Source: Patella vulgata (lineage: Eukaryota; Mollusca; Gastropoda; Patellidae). Taken from it: a stretch of 64,000 nucleotides of DNA. The notes beneath the pieces are model-generated. The model did no database searches, was not told the DNA's origin, and saw nothing but the letters and a program-made list of their open reading frames with translations. The stretch covers positions 20,014,591 through 20,078,590 of the forward strand of contig NC_065879.2 of NCBI RefSeq assembly GCF_932274485.2. Reading direction: 5' to 3'. This document shows, one piece after another, positions 1 to 10,832 of this stretch (positions within the stretch are counted from its first letter, which is position 1; every line of letters begins with the position of its first letter). A program made the position numbers and the translations under genes.

Positions 1-517
1 CCTCTTTTAACCAATTGCTGTCAAAATAACTGTATGCTTTTCCTTTCTTGTAACTATTCATAGCCCTCTTGGTTATGCCTGAAAAATAGATTAGGCCTAT
101 AAAAGTAAGATCATTCCTATATCCGAATCGTTAAAAATATTCAAATAATTCGATTACATAGCAGTTTCCATCAAAAAATGTTACCGTACCTTATTATCTA
201 GATATAAGACAACGTTTATTATTACTAATTAGGCTATTAATAATGAAAAATTTGTAGTCGGTGAGATACTGTGGCCTAGTAGCCCAGTTAGGCCTAGCTG
301 AAAACTTTAGACCTATACTTCATTATTTGATAATTTCCCTTTTAACTTTAAAGGGATTTTTATGACTGAAGAAAATATTACTTCACCTCTTTTTTGAGGC
401 TCAATTAAAGAAATGGGCTAAGCCCTAAGATAAATTAGGCCTAAGTACTAATTCCTAGTACTAGGCCTAGTATTAGTACTAGATAAAGTAAGGTTTGTGT
501 GAGGGGTGTAAAATAGG
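1..517. other. AT-rich non-coding sequence
   Basis: No reading frame, tRNA-like box or clear repeat was recognised. Short runs rich in the word TAGGCCTA are scattered through it, which is low-complexity composition rather than a defined element. Confidence 0.4.
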
Positions 518-880
518 CTAATAAATACCTTTGTTAATGTGACCATTTGATGAATGAAAATATTCACAAATATCACCATACATAGTTGGAGGCCAATATC
601 TAGTCCCTATCTTTTCACCAATCCATCCAGTTTTCAGATCATATGGATCGGGCTGTTTTCCTGACGACGATGTATCTAATAAATTCCGGTAAACAAGTGC
701 CTTCTCTTTCATTTGTTCCTCCATGTCCATAACATCCGGCAAGTCTTGTTCAATAGCAATAAAAACACGAGCAACTAATTCTTCTTTACTTCCTTTTATT
801 TTCATGCCCTACTTCTTACAAAAAGACTGTAATGACTTTGCATTCCATAATTTTATGTGGCTAATAGTAAGACTCGACAT
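518..880 (-). pseudogene. SAP-domain-like fragment of an unknown protein, interrupted
   Basis: On the minus strand the 95-residue frame begins MKIKGSKEELVARVF, which resembles the second helix of a SAP DNA-binding motif. The frame continues upstream to an ATG near 880 (MSSLTISHIKLWNAKSLQSF), and this upstream part supplies the first SAP-like helix, so together they look like one domain. An in-frame TAG at 809-811 separates the two parts. Downstream the residues WIGEKIGTRYWPPTMYGDI are of a kind I associate with long uncharacterised invertebrate proteins, but I cannot name the family. It may be a decayed gene or transposon-borne frame, or an exon whose real boundary avoids the stop. The SAP call rests on eye alignment only. 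Confidence 0.35.
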
Positions 881-1044
881 TGTTTTCGCTGAAGTGATCG
901 TCTGCTCGAGAAGTCAGTCTGGTTTGTTTACATTTGTGCCTTCTCAGAATTCCAAGCGCGGCGGAAAGGGTAATACGGTCTATTATATGCGTTGCGACCC
1001 ATTTGTGTCAATTTCTAGATCCCAAATATTAGCGATTTAGCTCC

Positions 1045-1400
1045 TTAATAAAGTAAGTAAAATAAAGCCGTGTGGTCTGTGCTGCCACATTGATTTACGT
1101 CGGCGTGGTCGTCCAGAAGTATGTCTACCAGTCGCTTTTTATTGCTTTCAACTGTTGTCATTAATACCGTTTTACCAAAGTTGTCTCCTGCGTGCACATC
1201 CGCACAATTATCTATTAGTTCTCTTATCACCGAGTACATTCCGTTGTTTTCCTTCCCCATTTTTAAGCCCAACATGATCATTTTCGAGTAGCAGTTTCAC
1301 ATTTTACGACGTTGACGTGCCCAGAAAGGAGAACCTTATATAAAGCCGTTTTCCTTTGAAAATTATGATGATTTATCCCACACTCGTTACCAATCAACAA
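1045..1400 (-). pseudogene. Ankyrin-repeat gene relic (paralog of the 5.6-8.3 kb gene)
   Basis: The 78-residue minus-strand frame contains recognisable ankyrin consensus pieces: VIRELIDNCADVHAGDNFGK, TVLMTTVESNKKRLVDILL and HADVNQCGSTDHTALFYLLY. The last piece closely parallels the end of the ankyrin block of the neighbouring intact gene (GHTALFYLDFG). Sequence further right, to about 1400, still matches that gene at DNA level (RKTALYKV-like) but is out of frame. It is a partial, decayed duplicate. Read as a host gene relic, not an independent exon, because both sides lose the frame quickly. Confidence 0.6.
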
Positions 1401-1559
1401 TTCCATCTTTGTAGAGCATATTTCATTATCTGTTCAGAGAAATCTTTTTAAAACTTTATACAAACATCAAACTATTAAAGTATTTTATTTTCTGATGTAT
1501 AAGCTTAATGTTTAACATACAGCAGCTGATTGAGGTCGGCAAAGGGTGTTGTGCAATCC

Positions 1560-1834
1560 GGGGGGTTGGATGGCTGAATGGTTAGCGTGCGCGCGCTGTA
1601 TCATAAAGTCTGTCATTGAGTCGACTGGCGTGGTTTCGAATCCCCGGTTGTACATGACAAGGAGTAGGGTCGCCTGTCCAACCTCGTGATTTTTCTCCGG
1701 GTCCTCCGGTTTCCTTCCACAGCTAAAGACCCCTACGCGCAAGCGAATTATGTAAATAAAATTAAACCATATGTTAGTCCCGAAATGACCTAGTTTGTGT
1801 CGACTGGACGTTAAACCCCATTTCTCTCTCTCTC
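1560..1834 (+). mobile_element. tRNA-derived SINE, CT-tailed family (SINE-2), full length
   Basis: The 5' head has an A-box-like TGGCTGAATGGTTAGCG and a B-box-like GGTTTCGAATCCC. The 3' end carries GGACGTTAAACCCC followed by a (CT)n run. The copy is bounded by a perfect 13-bp target duplication, TGTTGTGCAATCC, at 1547-1559 and 1835-1847, so both ends are exact. This is the reference copy for the other SINE-2 entries. Confidence 0.9.
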
Positions 1835-1847
1835 TGTTGTGCAATCC

Positions 1848-2539
1848 TTAAAGAGAGTAGCGACTTTGCCTTGTCGAGCTACTATGATCAGAGTATGAAT
1901 CTTCTGACTAGTCCCATTGATATTCCAAGAGGTTGTTTTTCCTTATGCCTTCCAAACAAGTTTAAGGGCGCGGGATGGTGATGACTAGTCATCTTGTTAC
2001 ATCTAATATATCGTCTGTTAATGAAGACTTTGGTGATGATGCAAATAAAATATAAGCTTATTCAAGACAGTTCATAATAAAATGTATTAACATACTAAAA
2101 TTACACTGTATCATTGATGTAAATTAACCAAATTTGAATTGGTGTGGTGATTAGAATGGCATGTTGCACATTTTATCTATTTATTTATAATTATCTTCAT
2201 ATTCATTTATTTACATTATTTATTTTGAATTTTCTCATGAAACACTAATTATTTTGAATTTTCTCATGAAACACTTGCCTTTACTATTATTATGTACAGA
2301 TTCTTGAAATATCACAAAGTAAATACATGAAGCAAAATTATATAAGCTTTTAGCTTGTTTTGTATCACACCATTATAATTGTCATGGTATATTTGATATT
2401 AAATTTTATGAATAAAAATTGTTTAAATATAACCAAGCATATAATGTATGTTCATAATAAATGAAACAGATTACATCTAGAAAAATTGTTTTGTTGTTAT
2501 TTACTATATTCAACACAATAACTACATGTTTCGTCCATG
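1848..2539. other. AT-rich spacer with a short tandem duplication
   Basis: No gene is visible. Two copies of a ~29-bp unit with core TTTTCTCATGAAACACT lie at about 2221-2277. The remainder is plain AT-rich sequence. Confidence 0.4.
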
Positions 2540-3010
2540 TTTTGCTGCTATCATAAGCAGTGTAACGCCATCGTCATTCATTGTATTTACACATGCCCCT
2601 TGATCTATTTAGTAGGTCACGACTTTTGCATCACCATTCCGTACGGCACCATATAACAAAAAAAACCAACAACATTTGGTTCCACTTTACCACCTGCTTC
2701 CAGTATTACCACCAAGATATCAAAGTTGGAAGATGTCTTCCAGTATTTCTCTTATTTCTGTCTTAGCGCCTACAAGCTCCCATATTTGTCGATTTCTTGT
2801 GTACTTTTTACTGCAGCAATAATCACATGCAGATTTTCCAAGTTTCCTTTAATAATTTATATCCGCCCCATGTGCCAATAAGAGTTTAATATTGATAACG
2901 GAAGGGAGAAGTGACGTAGTTTTTCATGATTAACGTACAAACCCTCCATGAGAAATGCAAGACTCGATATGAAAACAAGAACATCTTTCTGTGCCGTATC
3001 ATCGATCGGC
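2540..3010 (-). pseudogene. Second ankyrin-repeat relic
   Basis: Blocks near 2545-2620 and 2815-2870 match, at DNA level, segments of the intact ankyrin gene at 6720-6990 and 7225-7290 (for example TGCTGCTATCATAAGC and CCATGTGCCAATA). Translated on the minus strand they give pieces such as KLLLAHGADIN, but the frame is lost between them. The order of blocks agrees with the intact gene, so this is a broken duplicate of it. Confidence 0.6.
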
Positions 3011-3033
3011 AACCCTTCCATTCGCCTTACCAA

Positions 3034-3330
3034 CTATGCAATCCAGGGAAATACGATACGGTCATCCTGGAAAATATAAGCTAACTTTGACTCAAAAATA
3101 AGGTCTCTAGCAGCGAACTCGGTGGCGATTTCCCCTGTTAGCTTTCTTCCACCGAAGGTTATAGACCAAACAGCCTTGCCTGTCAAGTGAGTGTTTCTGT
3201 TTTTTGCTTTATCGGTAAACCGCAAGGCTGCAAAGTAATTAAACTTCAGTTCTTGCAGTCCTCGATTGATGACAGCTGCCGAATCTAAATCCTTTGAGCG
3301 TAAAAGTTCTAAAATCTTACCGAATACCAA
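3034..3330 (-). CDS. 98-residue open frame of unknown function
   Basis: The frame starts MVFGKILELLRSKDLDSAAV. It contains no motif I can name and shows no clear ankyrin repeats. It lies directly upstream, in gene sense, of the 2.5-3.0 kb ankyrin relic, so it might be the 5' part of that dead gene, or chance. Codon choice is not distinctive. Low confidence that it is translated. Confidence 0.2.
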   Translation of the reverse strand: MVFGKILELLRSKDLDSAAVINRGLQELKFNYFAALRFTDKAKNRNTHLTGKAVWSITFGGRKLTGEIATEFAARDLIFESKLAYIFQDDRIVFPWIA

Positions 3331-3784
3331 TGGATATCGATACCGCTACAGTTTGTTTATATCTCAATCTTGGAAAATGTTGGCGTATTTTGCCTGGCAG
3401 CCGCTGATTATTATTATTACTGTTTTAGAATTTTCAAAATTTTACAACTTTTAAGATATTTTTTAGAGATGAAACTTTATTAAAACATTACAAACTAAAC
3501 TACAAACTAACTATATACAAACTAAAAATGTATAAAAATTTGAAACTTTATACAAAACTTAAAAATTTATATACAAATTAAAAAAGTGAGTGCTCAGGCC
3601 CTCATCAATTTCATGAAACTCAATTTCTTTACTTCTCCTTTTTCGAAGTATACTCCTTTTTCTGTTGAGTAGATATGCCTGAAGATTCATGACGGCGGAA
3701 GGAGACGAGTACCTCTTCCAAACACCCATCCCTAACCAACTCCATTACATGGTAGTTGCTAGCTGAAAACATAAAAGAGGAATA

Positions 3785-3985
3785 TTGGATATCAACAAGA
3801 GTTTTACGGAGTACAACCAGTGGATTTATTGATGCAACTTTTGGACAAGTGTTCTTTTGTCCTTATCAAGCAATAAAAATGATATTGCTTGATTTTTATT
3901 TTTAGATAATGACCAAAGAACACTTGTCGAAACGTTACATCAATAAATCCACTAGTTGTACTCCTTAAAGTTCCTGTTGATTTGA
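3785..3985. repeat. ~200-bp imperfect inverted repeat (foldback)
   Basis: The left arm has GAGTACAACCAGTGG, TTTATTGATG and ACAAGTGTTCTTT. The right arm has their reverse complements (AAAGAACACTTGT, CATCAATAAA, CCACTAGTTGTACTC). The arms meet around TTGCTTGATTTTTAT near 3890. The motif CGAAACGT in the right arm recalls terminal regions of some retroelements but is too short to assign. Confidence 0.6.
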
Positions 3986-4539
3986 AATGTAGCCTTTGAT
4001 TTGAAATGTATCCTATGTTATTGTTGCTGATTTTATTACTTTTATCTCTGTAACTGTTTTATTTAAATTTGATTTTACCAATCTTATTACTTTTACCTAT
4101 GTTACTATTTTATTTACATTTCAATAATGGAAATTTACACCTACCACTGAGATGCTTCTTTTTATCTATCCAATACATAAAGAATGCTAATTGAGCTTCG
4201 GTTAACTTATCCGTTTGGTTGTAGTTCCCCTTTCTTGGTAAGATTTGAATGTATCCCTCTAGGGATCACCCAACTCACTAATCGATAAGGGAGGAGTAAA
4301 TGCGACTCGGGCGTATTTTAACACGGAAGGTTTTGGGCTGACGGCTGGGTTCTTTTTTTCTTCCTTCTTTTCTTCTTCCTTCTGTATCAGTTCTTCATTT
4401 TTTTTGTTCAGTTCTGTCCTGTCTGTCTGTGTTAAATTTAATGCTGCATGGTTTTGTTCCATTTCTTCTTTTTCTTTTTGTCCCCCCGCCTTTCGAAGAA
4501 AGCAGGGACTATTAAAATGGGTTCATGCGTCTATCCGTC

Positions 4540-4980
4540 ACACTTTTTGGGACACAATAACTCTCTTTCTAATTGAGCTAGAATGTTCAAACTTGTTGTA
4601 GGTGTTTATTGGGTCAATGCCTTGATGGAGTGGGTGTTTATTGTCTGCCAAGGTTAAGCCGAGATAAGCAATTTGATTGGTTGATGCTTTGGGGCACGAT
4701 AACTTTAGTTCTAATTAAGTGAAAGTGAGGACACTTGGTGTATAGCTTTATTACATCAATACCTTGACTTAAGTTCGATAATGAACATTTTCTGCTAAGA
4801 GTAAGCAGAGCGATAAGCAATTTGATTGGTCGAGACTTTGGAACACAATAACTCTCCTTCTATTTGAGGTAGAATGTTCAAACTTGGTGTGGGCCTTCAT
4901 TGTGTGAATCCCTTCATGGAGTTCGATGATGAACATTGTCTGCTTTTTTGTAGCAGATTCAATTTGTTTATGTGGCATTT
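4540..4980. repeat. Tandem ~145-bp repeat, three diverged copies
   Basis: The phrase CACAATAACTCTC or a close variant recurs at about 4553, 4695 and 4843. Each is followed by AATGTTCAAACTTG-like and TGATGAACATT-like blocks in the same order. The spacing is about 145 bp. Copies differ by perhaps one base in five. Frames on both strands here are repeat by-products. Confidence 0.65.
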
Positions 4981-5603
4981 CATTTTAATGCGTGGTCATC
5001 GTAGGAATATCTAATTTTAGTGTCAGTGACTTAAAGACTAGTTACACAATACAATGATTAAATGCGTTGTATGGCAATATGATGCTAGACACGTTTGTTA
5101 GTTCTTAGTAATTGAATGCAATGGCGTCGTTTGAAGAAGAATGTTTAAAAAGTGTAGTTTTGATGCCGCGGTTTCTACAAAAGTTCATGTTCCATATACA
5201 GAATTATTATAGATATTTCAATTGAGGACATCAATGCAAGAGAGAGGCCATTTTTAATATAAAAAATAGCAGGAATTCTGGTTCCCAAATCAGATATAAC
5301 TACATCCACTGCACGACCTGGTCTAATATAACGCAATTCGATTATCCTTTGCATGAGAATAGAACTGGTCCCATCCATTCAACAAGGTGTCCATGTAATC
5401 ATTTGTCTGAAGACTTGGCAACCAGGTAACTGTGGTCAAGTGAGTTCCACAAGGGTTGTACCTAGGCCCTCTACGTTTCCTCATTTGCATAAATGGTACT
5501 ATACCGGAAAAGCCCTATACAATGGTGGTTATCTTGAATTTCAATATCATATTAAATTTTATCTCGAAGAATGTCACCCACTGGCCGTTGTGTTTTCCAA
5601 CAG

Positions 5604-8331
5604 CTAATAATCAGAGTCAAGCTGCAAACAAAATATTTCACACTTTGGTACATCATCTGCGTCATTTAAGCTCAGCTGAAAGTATTGCTCTGGAAGGACA
5701 TCATTCATTTTGATAAACTCTTTTAGTTTAGGGGGTAATGGTAGCTTGTTTATGTTGGTCATGATACCAGCACCCATACATGATCTAATGACTCGTCTAC
5801 AAATAAAATTTAATTTTCTATCTTTACGGTATTCCTGGAAGTTGTCTGCGACAACCTCATACTTTCGTCTGCCAGAACCCACACCTAGCTTCCTATACAA
5901 GGATGCCACAGTTTTAACGGCAGTTCCATTTTCATATAAAATCTTTCCCAACAATAAAGGGTCGGAAAATTGGATAAGGTACCATTCCATATATAATGGA
6001 CACAACTTACAGTTTTCTATCAGCAGATACATCATTATATTCGCCTCATGCGTGTTTAACAATAAACACTGCAACGAGGGGGCGCATAGGTCGGTGCCGT
6101 CGCATCCTTTCATTAGAATTAATTTCAAAATATTCACCCATCTGCGATCAGTGCCAAAGTCTAGGTAAAATAAAGCCGTATGTCCATAAATATCTCGTTG
6201 AATTACATCAGCATTCGCTTTTAAAAGTAGTTCTACCAACCGTCTGCTTCTTTTTTTAACTGCTACCATCAGCACTGTTTTACCGTCTATATCACTCAAG
6301 TTCAAATCGACACCATTCTCAATCAGTACTTTTATAACTGCGATATATTTCCTTGATAAGTCTACCTTAATAAACAACGGCTTGGCTTCTCGTTCCGTTG
6401 AGTTTACATTGGTTTTATTTTCTAATTGGTCGACCTGTTCAGATTTAATAATGATCTCCGCACGGCTTCCCATCATTTTGTTTACAGTACACTTCATTTC
6501 TTCGGCATTTAATGCCATTTCTACTGCAACCCTTAACACTGTTTTGCCATCTTCGTTCCTTAAGTTTACATTGGCACCATTTTCCAACAATAAGAATACA
6601 GTTTTTAATTTGTTAGAATGTTCAGATTGGATAATCTTATGTAAAGCGGTTTCCCCTTCAAGATTCTGATTGTTTACATCACAACCGTTAGCCAGCAGTA
6701 CCTTTATTACTTCACGTAGTCCTCTATTAGCTGCTATCATAAGCGGTGTATCCCCATCCCGGTCCCTTAAGTTTACATTGGCGCCATTTTCCAATAACAA
6801 GATTACGTTTAATTTCTCAGACAGTTCAGACTTGATAACTTTATGTAAAGCGGTTTCCCGTTTAAAATTCCTACTGTTCACGTCACAGCCATTAGTCAGC
6901 AGTAATTTTATTATTTCTTGTAACCCTCTTTTAGCTGCTACCATAAGCGGTGTATCTCCTCGTTTATTTTTCTTATTTACACATGCACCATTATCGATCA
7001 AGAAAGCCACACCTGCCAAATCCGCAATGCTTATGGCACGATGTAACAGACAACTGTCAGGTGACAGTTCTGCACCAGCTTCTACTAAAACCTTCAAGAT
7101 TTCGAAATCCGAGTGCGTATCATGGACGACTTCTCTATCGCACTTATCAGTGAAGTCGGTTACATTCACATATTCCTTTAACGAAACTTTTGAATTCTTG
7201 TGTGCAGAGGCTATATGGAAATTCTGCTTGTAGCAATAATCAGATGCAGATTTCCCCAATTGTGATGTAGAATTTACATCCGCTCCATGTGCCAATAGGA
7301 GTTTAATTAAAATCATATTTGATAGTTTAACCGCCTTCATCAGGGGTGTAAACCCATTTACGGCAGCTAAATTGACGTCACATCCGGTTAAAATCAATTG
7401 TTCAGCTATTTGAAAGTTTGATTCCAGTAGTGATGCCAATAATGGAGATAACTGATGAGCGCCTGATTTGGTGTTTAACTCACATTTACTTCGGATTAAT
7501 GCATCAACAAAACGACAATTTCCATGTAAAGAGGCTAAAAATATAGGCGTTTCATTATTGGTATTCGGAGCGTTTACGTCCAGACCAGATTTGATCAAAG
7601 CCCCCATGCATTCAGTAATATGCCCTGAATTGCAGTTAGGCGCTAATAAGTGCAGAATGTTGTTTTGTTTATCGTCATCAGATAATTGAACCCCTTGTCT
7701 CAGTAAGTAAGTTACAATTGGGGTCATTCCAACTTTTGCAGCCATGTGAAGGCAGTTGTGCTTGGGAGGAGTAACGTATTCTTTAAAATCCAAATCGGCA
7801 CCTGCATCTATCAAAATCTGGACACACTGAAGGCTTCTACTTGTAGAACCTTTTTCTACTAAGCACCAGTGTAAAGCCGTGTAATTATTTTCACCCCTCT
7901 GACTTTTAATTGTTGTTTTTAATTCACTTTTCAGTATTATTTCTAAGCATTCTGGGCGCTTAAAATAACAGGCTTTCATCAACAACGTCATATCCGTATC
8001 TGGGTCTTTGTTCAGCTTGGAAATAGTGAGCAGATATTCTAATGTGACAATCCTCGCATTTTGTACGGAGTCAACTAAAGCACTCCATAGTATCTTGCCT
8101 GTCCTTTCTTCAAGTATTTCAAACGGAATTCCCTGTGATCGTAAATATTCCAAGCCTTCTATGTATTCCATCCTAATGGCTTCCGTAATAAATATTAAAA
8201 AAATGACGGCGTTCTTTTTTGATGTTTGGAAATACTGCGGATAAACATTAGACGGCAACGTTCGTTTTACATCTGGCAAATCTTTCCTTTTCATGGCGTC
8301 GACACACCGCCTGAAGTCTGAGGTCTGCCAA
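5604..8331 (-). CDS. Ankyrin-repeat protein with C-terminal SOCS box (ASB-like), last exon
   Basis: About 900 residues. The bulk is ankyrin repeats, roughly 14-16, with typical GxTPLMxAA and LLLxxGADVN lines (for example GDTPLMVAAKRGLQEIIKLL). The C-terminal 70 residues match a SOCS box: a BC-box LNFICRRVIRSCMG, then LPLPPKLKEF, where LPLP fits the Cullin-5 box. Proteins of this plan usually bind Elongin B/C and Cullin-5 and present substrates for ubiquitination; the substrate is unknown. The long frame can only be opened upstream by GTG, but a good splice acceptor (TGTACTGTTTCAG) ends at 8332. I therefore take 8331 as an exon start, with a short 5' exon not found; the first ATG is at 8294. 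A two-repeat module is duplicated internally. A paralog lies at 17.2-19.8 kb on the same strand, and relics lie downstream at 1-3 kb. Confidence 0.85.
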
Positions 8332-8420
8332 CTGAAACAGTACAATTGTATAGAATTATTGTTCACTATATATCAACAGATACCGAAAGATGTTGAATTG
8401 AAATCAAGCCGACAATATAT

Positions 8421-8680
8421 GAAATGAAATGGGGTCATACTTTTCTGCAGCAACTGAGCTAATGAAGACAGACATACGCCATACAGCGCGCTATGGCCTA
8501 CTTTGGTTTATCGTTCCGTGCGCTTTAGATTATAGGGTCTGTCATTGAGTCAAGTGGTGTGGTTTCGATTCCTCTGCCAATTACTATTGGGGGAACCACG
8601 CCGGGAAATCCCAATGAACCGGAGTCTCAGGGTTATATAGCAAGTCAACGTCTTACTCACTGAGCCACCGCGGCTACCGG
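8421..8680 (-). mobile_element. SINE-1 copy, rearranged (mixed with SINE-2 sequence)
   Basis: The left end has the GAAATGAAATGGGGT tail and the right end the tRNA-like head (TGAGCCACCGCGGCT on the plus strand). The middle (about 8515-8570) is SINE-2-like (GTCTGTCATTGAGTCAAG). It is either a chimera or one SINE inserted in another with deletion. Confidence 0.6.
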
Positions 8681-9255
8681 GCTTGAAACGACCTGGGTGT
8701 CTCATGTGGTAGGCTACAGCACAGCTAATAGAGTAAACTAAATTTTCAAAAATACCGATCATTTGGCTGTTCCTGAAGCAACGACTGTGAGTTTTACAAC
8801 ATCTTGACGTTGCTAGATTACTTTACAATTCCCGAACTTCTAGCGACCTCCACGGAAACCTTGACACTGAACGAACCTTGAACTTTGCAATTCGATTATC
8901 ACATATAGACATTTTAGCTGGAAAGCGCGAGAATTGGTATTCGCGATGATCGAGGAATCTGATAGACCCCCAAGCCCGGTGAATTAGTGTCGACATATAC
9001 AGGATATTACGTCAAGGCCTTGATAAGACGCACGTAGTTAAAGCGAGATCAAGCCTTCTATGGAAGACGCGAGTGTGGGATTTGTCACGAATTTCTACTC
9101 GATACCAATAATAGCTGTGTACTTGGACTGGAAAGTTTTAACATTAAGCAGGTGTTGGTACTTCCGTGTTCTGGACCTTACAATATAAATGCGTGTATGA
9201 ATACCACGACCAGGAATGTGCCAAAACCTCTGTCAAAGTTCAAATTGAAATTGCG
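8681..9255. other. Spacer, no gene seen
   Basis: No coding frame or known repeat recognised between two SINE copies. It may contain an undetected 5' exon of the ankyrin gene to the left, but no convincing ATG-donor combination was found. Confidence 0.3.
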
Positions 9256-9270
9256 CCGGTTTCCAAAGCG

Positions 9271-9634
9271 TTAAATGAAATGAAATGGTGTTTAACGTCC
9301 TACTGTTCTGCTCATAAACTGGGCTAATGAAGACGGGCATAAGGCATAAAGTGTGCTATGAGGGAAATTTTGCCCGGGCAGCGGCACTACGGCCTACTCT
9401 TATATCAAATTCCAACTGCCAAGGGATCTTTTACGTGCACGCCAATGTGTACACGGGACCTCGGTTTTTTTCGTCCCATCCGAACGGCTAGACAGCTGTT
9501 CTTGTCAGGCCCTCCGTCCTGCATCATTGACAAGGGGAAACCATACGCCGGAAAATCTGGATGAACTTTCTCGGCCAATGCAGGGACCTCCAGGCTAGCG
9601 AGCAAGCGTCTTACCCACTTAGCCACCGTGATCC
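9271..9634 (-). mobile_element. tRNA-derived SINE, TTTCA-tailed family (SINE-1), full length
   Basis: In element sense (minus strand) it starts with a tRNA-like head carrying an A box (TGGCTAAGTGGG) and a B box (near GTTCGATCC in sister copies), followed by a ~270-bp body. It ends AGGACGTTAAACACC then (TTTCA)n. The flanks carry a near-perfect target duplication, CCGGTTTCCAAAGCG at 9256-9270 and CCGGTTTCCAAATCG at 9635-9649. This is the reference copy for the other SINE-1 entries. Confidence 0.88.
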
Positions 9635-9839
9635 CCGGTTTCCAAATCGATTCCAGTTGATGCATGTTATTTCACTTCCAAAGCGACTAGTGTGGATGAC
9701 GGAGTGATTGACATATTGAATGTAATAATATAATATGGTAATAATATACTAATACCTGCGCAAACACGTTAATCGAAAACGATCGTTATCCATTTTGACA
9801 TCAAGCCTTTCCTATCTCTTATCCCTTTTTGATATATTA

Positions 9840-10310
9840 TAAGTTGAAAACCATTTTAACACCTCGAGTCACTTCAGTTATGGCGTTAAGCCGTTAAATC
9901 TCTATTGGCGACATGCCAACACAGAGACCCATATAAACAACGACTATTGGTGTGAGGTAGATATGACTTCATAACAAATTAATATTTATGTTGTTGTTGT
10001 TGGTTAGTTGTATTTTACGTCCGCTTCCACCGAGGTGATATCGTAGACAATAACATGTTATGTATACAAGGTGCAATAATTTACAATGTGATTAGTGAAA
10101 AAGAGGATAATTAGGTTTTTATATATATGTACAGAAGACAATAGATAATATTTATTAAAAGAAAAACTTTTTATATACAGTTGGAAGCCATTTTAACACC
10201 CAGTGACTTTAGTTAATGGTGTTAAATCGCTATTGACGATATGATAACACAAGAAACGGCTATTGTTGTCAGGTAGATATGATTTTATAGAAATGAGTAT
10301 GTATTTAAAA
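9840..10310 (+). repeat. Two related ~125-bp copies in direct order
   Basis: Blocks at about 9843-9980 and 10180-10290 share CCATTTTAACACC, GTTAAATC, CTATTG and GTCAGGTAGATATGA-like words in the same order. The sequence between them (10010-10045) contains TTTTACGTCCGCTTCCACC and GATATCG, also seen at 60.0 and 60.4 kb. This suggests a further SINE-like family. Confidence 0.5.
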
Positions 10311-10832
10311 CCCGTTTTGAAAGACAGCGTATTGACACAATAGGCTATACAAACAATAGCAGTATTGTAATGCATAAGACATAATTGACTTCTTTAAATG
10401 CTCAAAAACAGCCTGGACAATGCAGGTTGTGTAGGCCAGGTTTTCCAGTCTATGCCACACCCAAGTAGAGTGGCTCACAGCCTCAAATATTTGTTCTACT
10501 ATATAAACTGACCTATTTTAACAGCAGCTCCCCCCACCCCCTGGGAAGCCTTACTAGATGTAACAAAACCACTGTTAAGACCAGATACTCCCTTTTCTCT
10601 CCTTTTTCTTTTCAGGTGCTGGATTCTTTCTTCGGAGAACCAATAACAAAAGGAACGAACAAACAGAAGTAAAGATGAAATCTGCTACCATACCGGACTA
10701 GAAGAAGAAATGGAAGGAAGATTGGACCAGGCCCTACACTCACCAACAAGCCCCAAGGAAAAGTCGCACCGCCCTGCCATTCAACCGGAAAAATCGACCA
10801 AACCGACAGAAACGACACATTTAAATATATAT
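10311..10832. other. Spacer, no gene seen
   Basis: Ordinary sequence without a supported gene. A frame at 10612-10818 (minus) has no recognisable domain and is not called. Confidence 0.3.

Noticed and set aside
9271-9634. tRNA genes suggested by A-box and B-box motifs in many places
   Set aside because: The motifs belong to SINE heads: they recur with the same 200-300-bp bodies and tails and do not fold as complete cloverleafs by eye.
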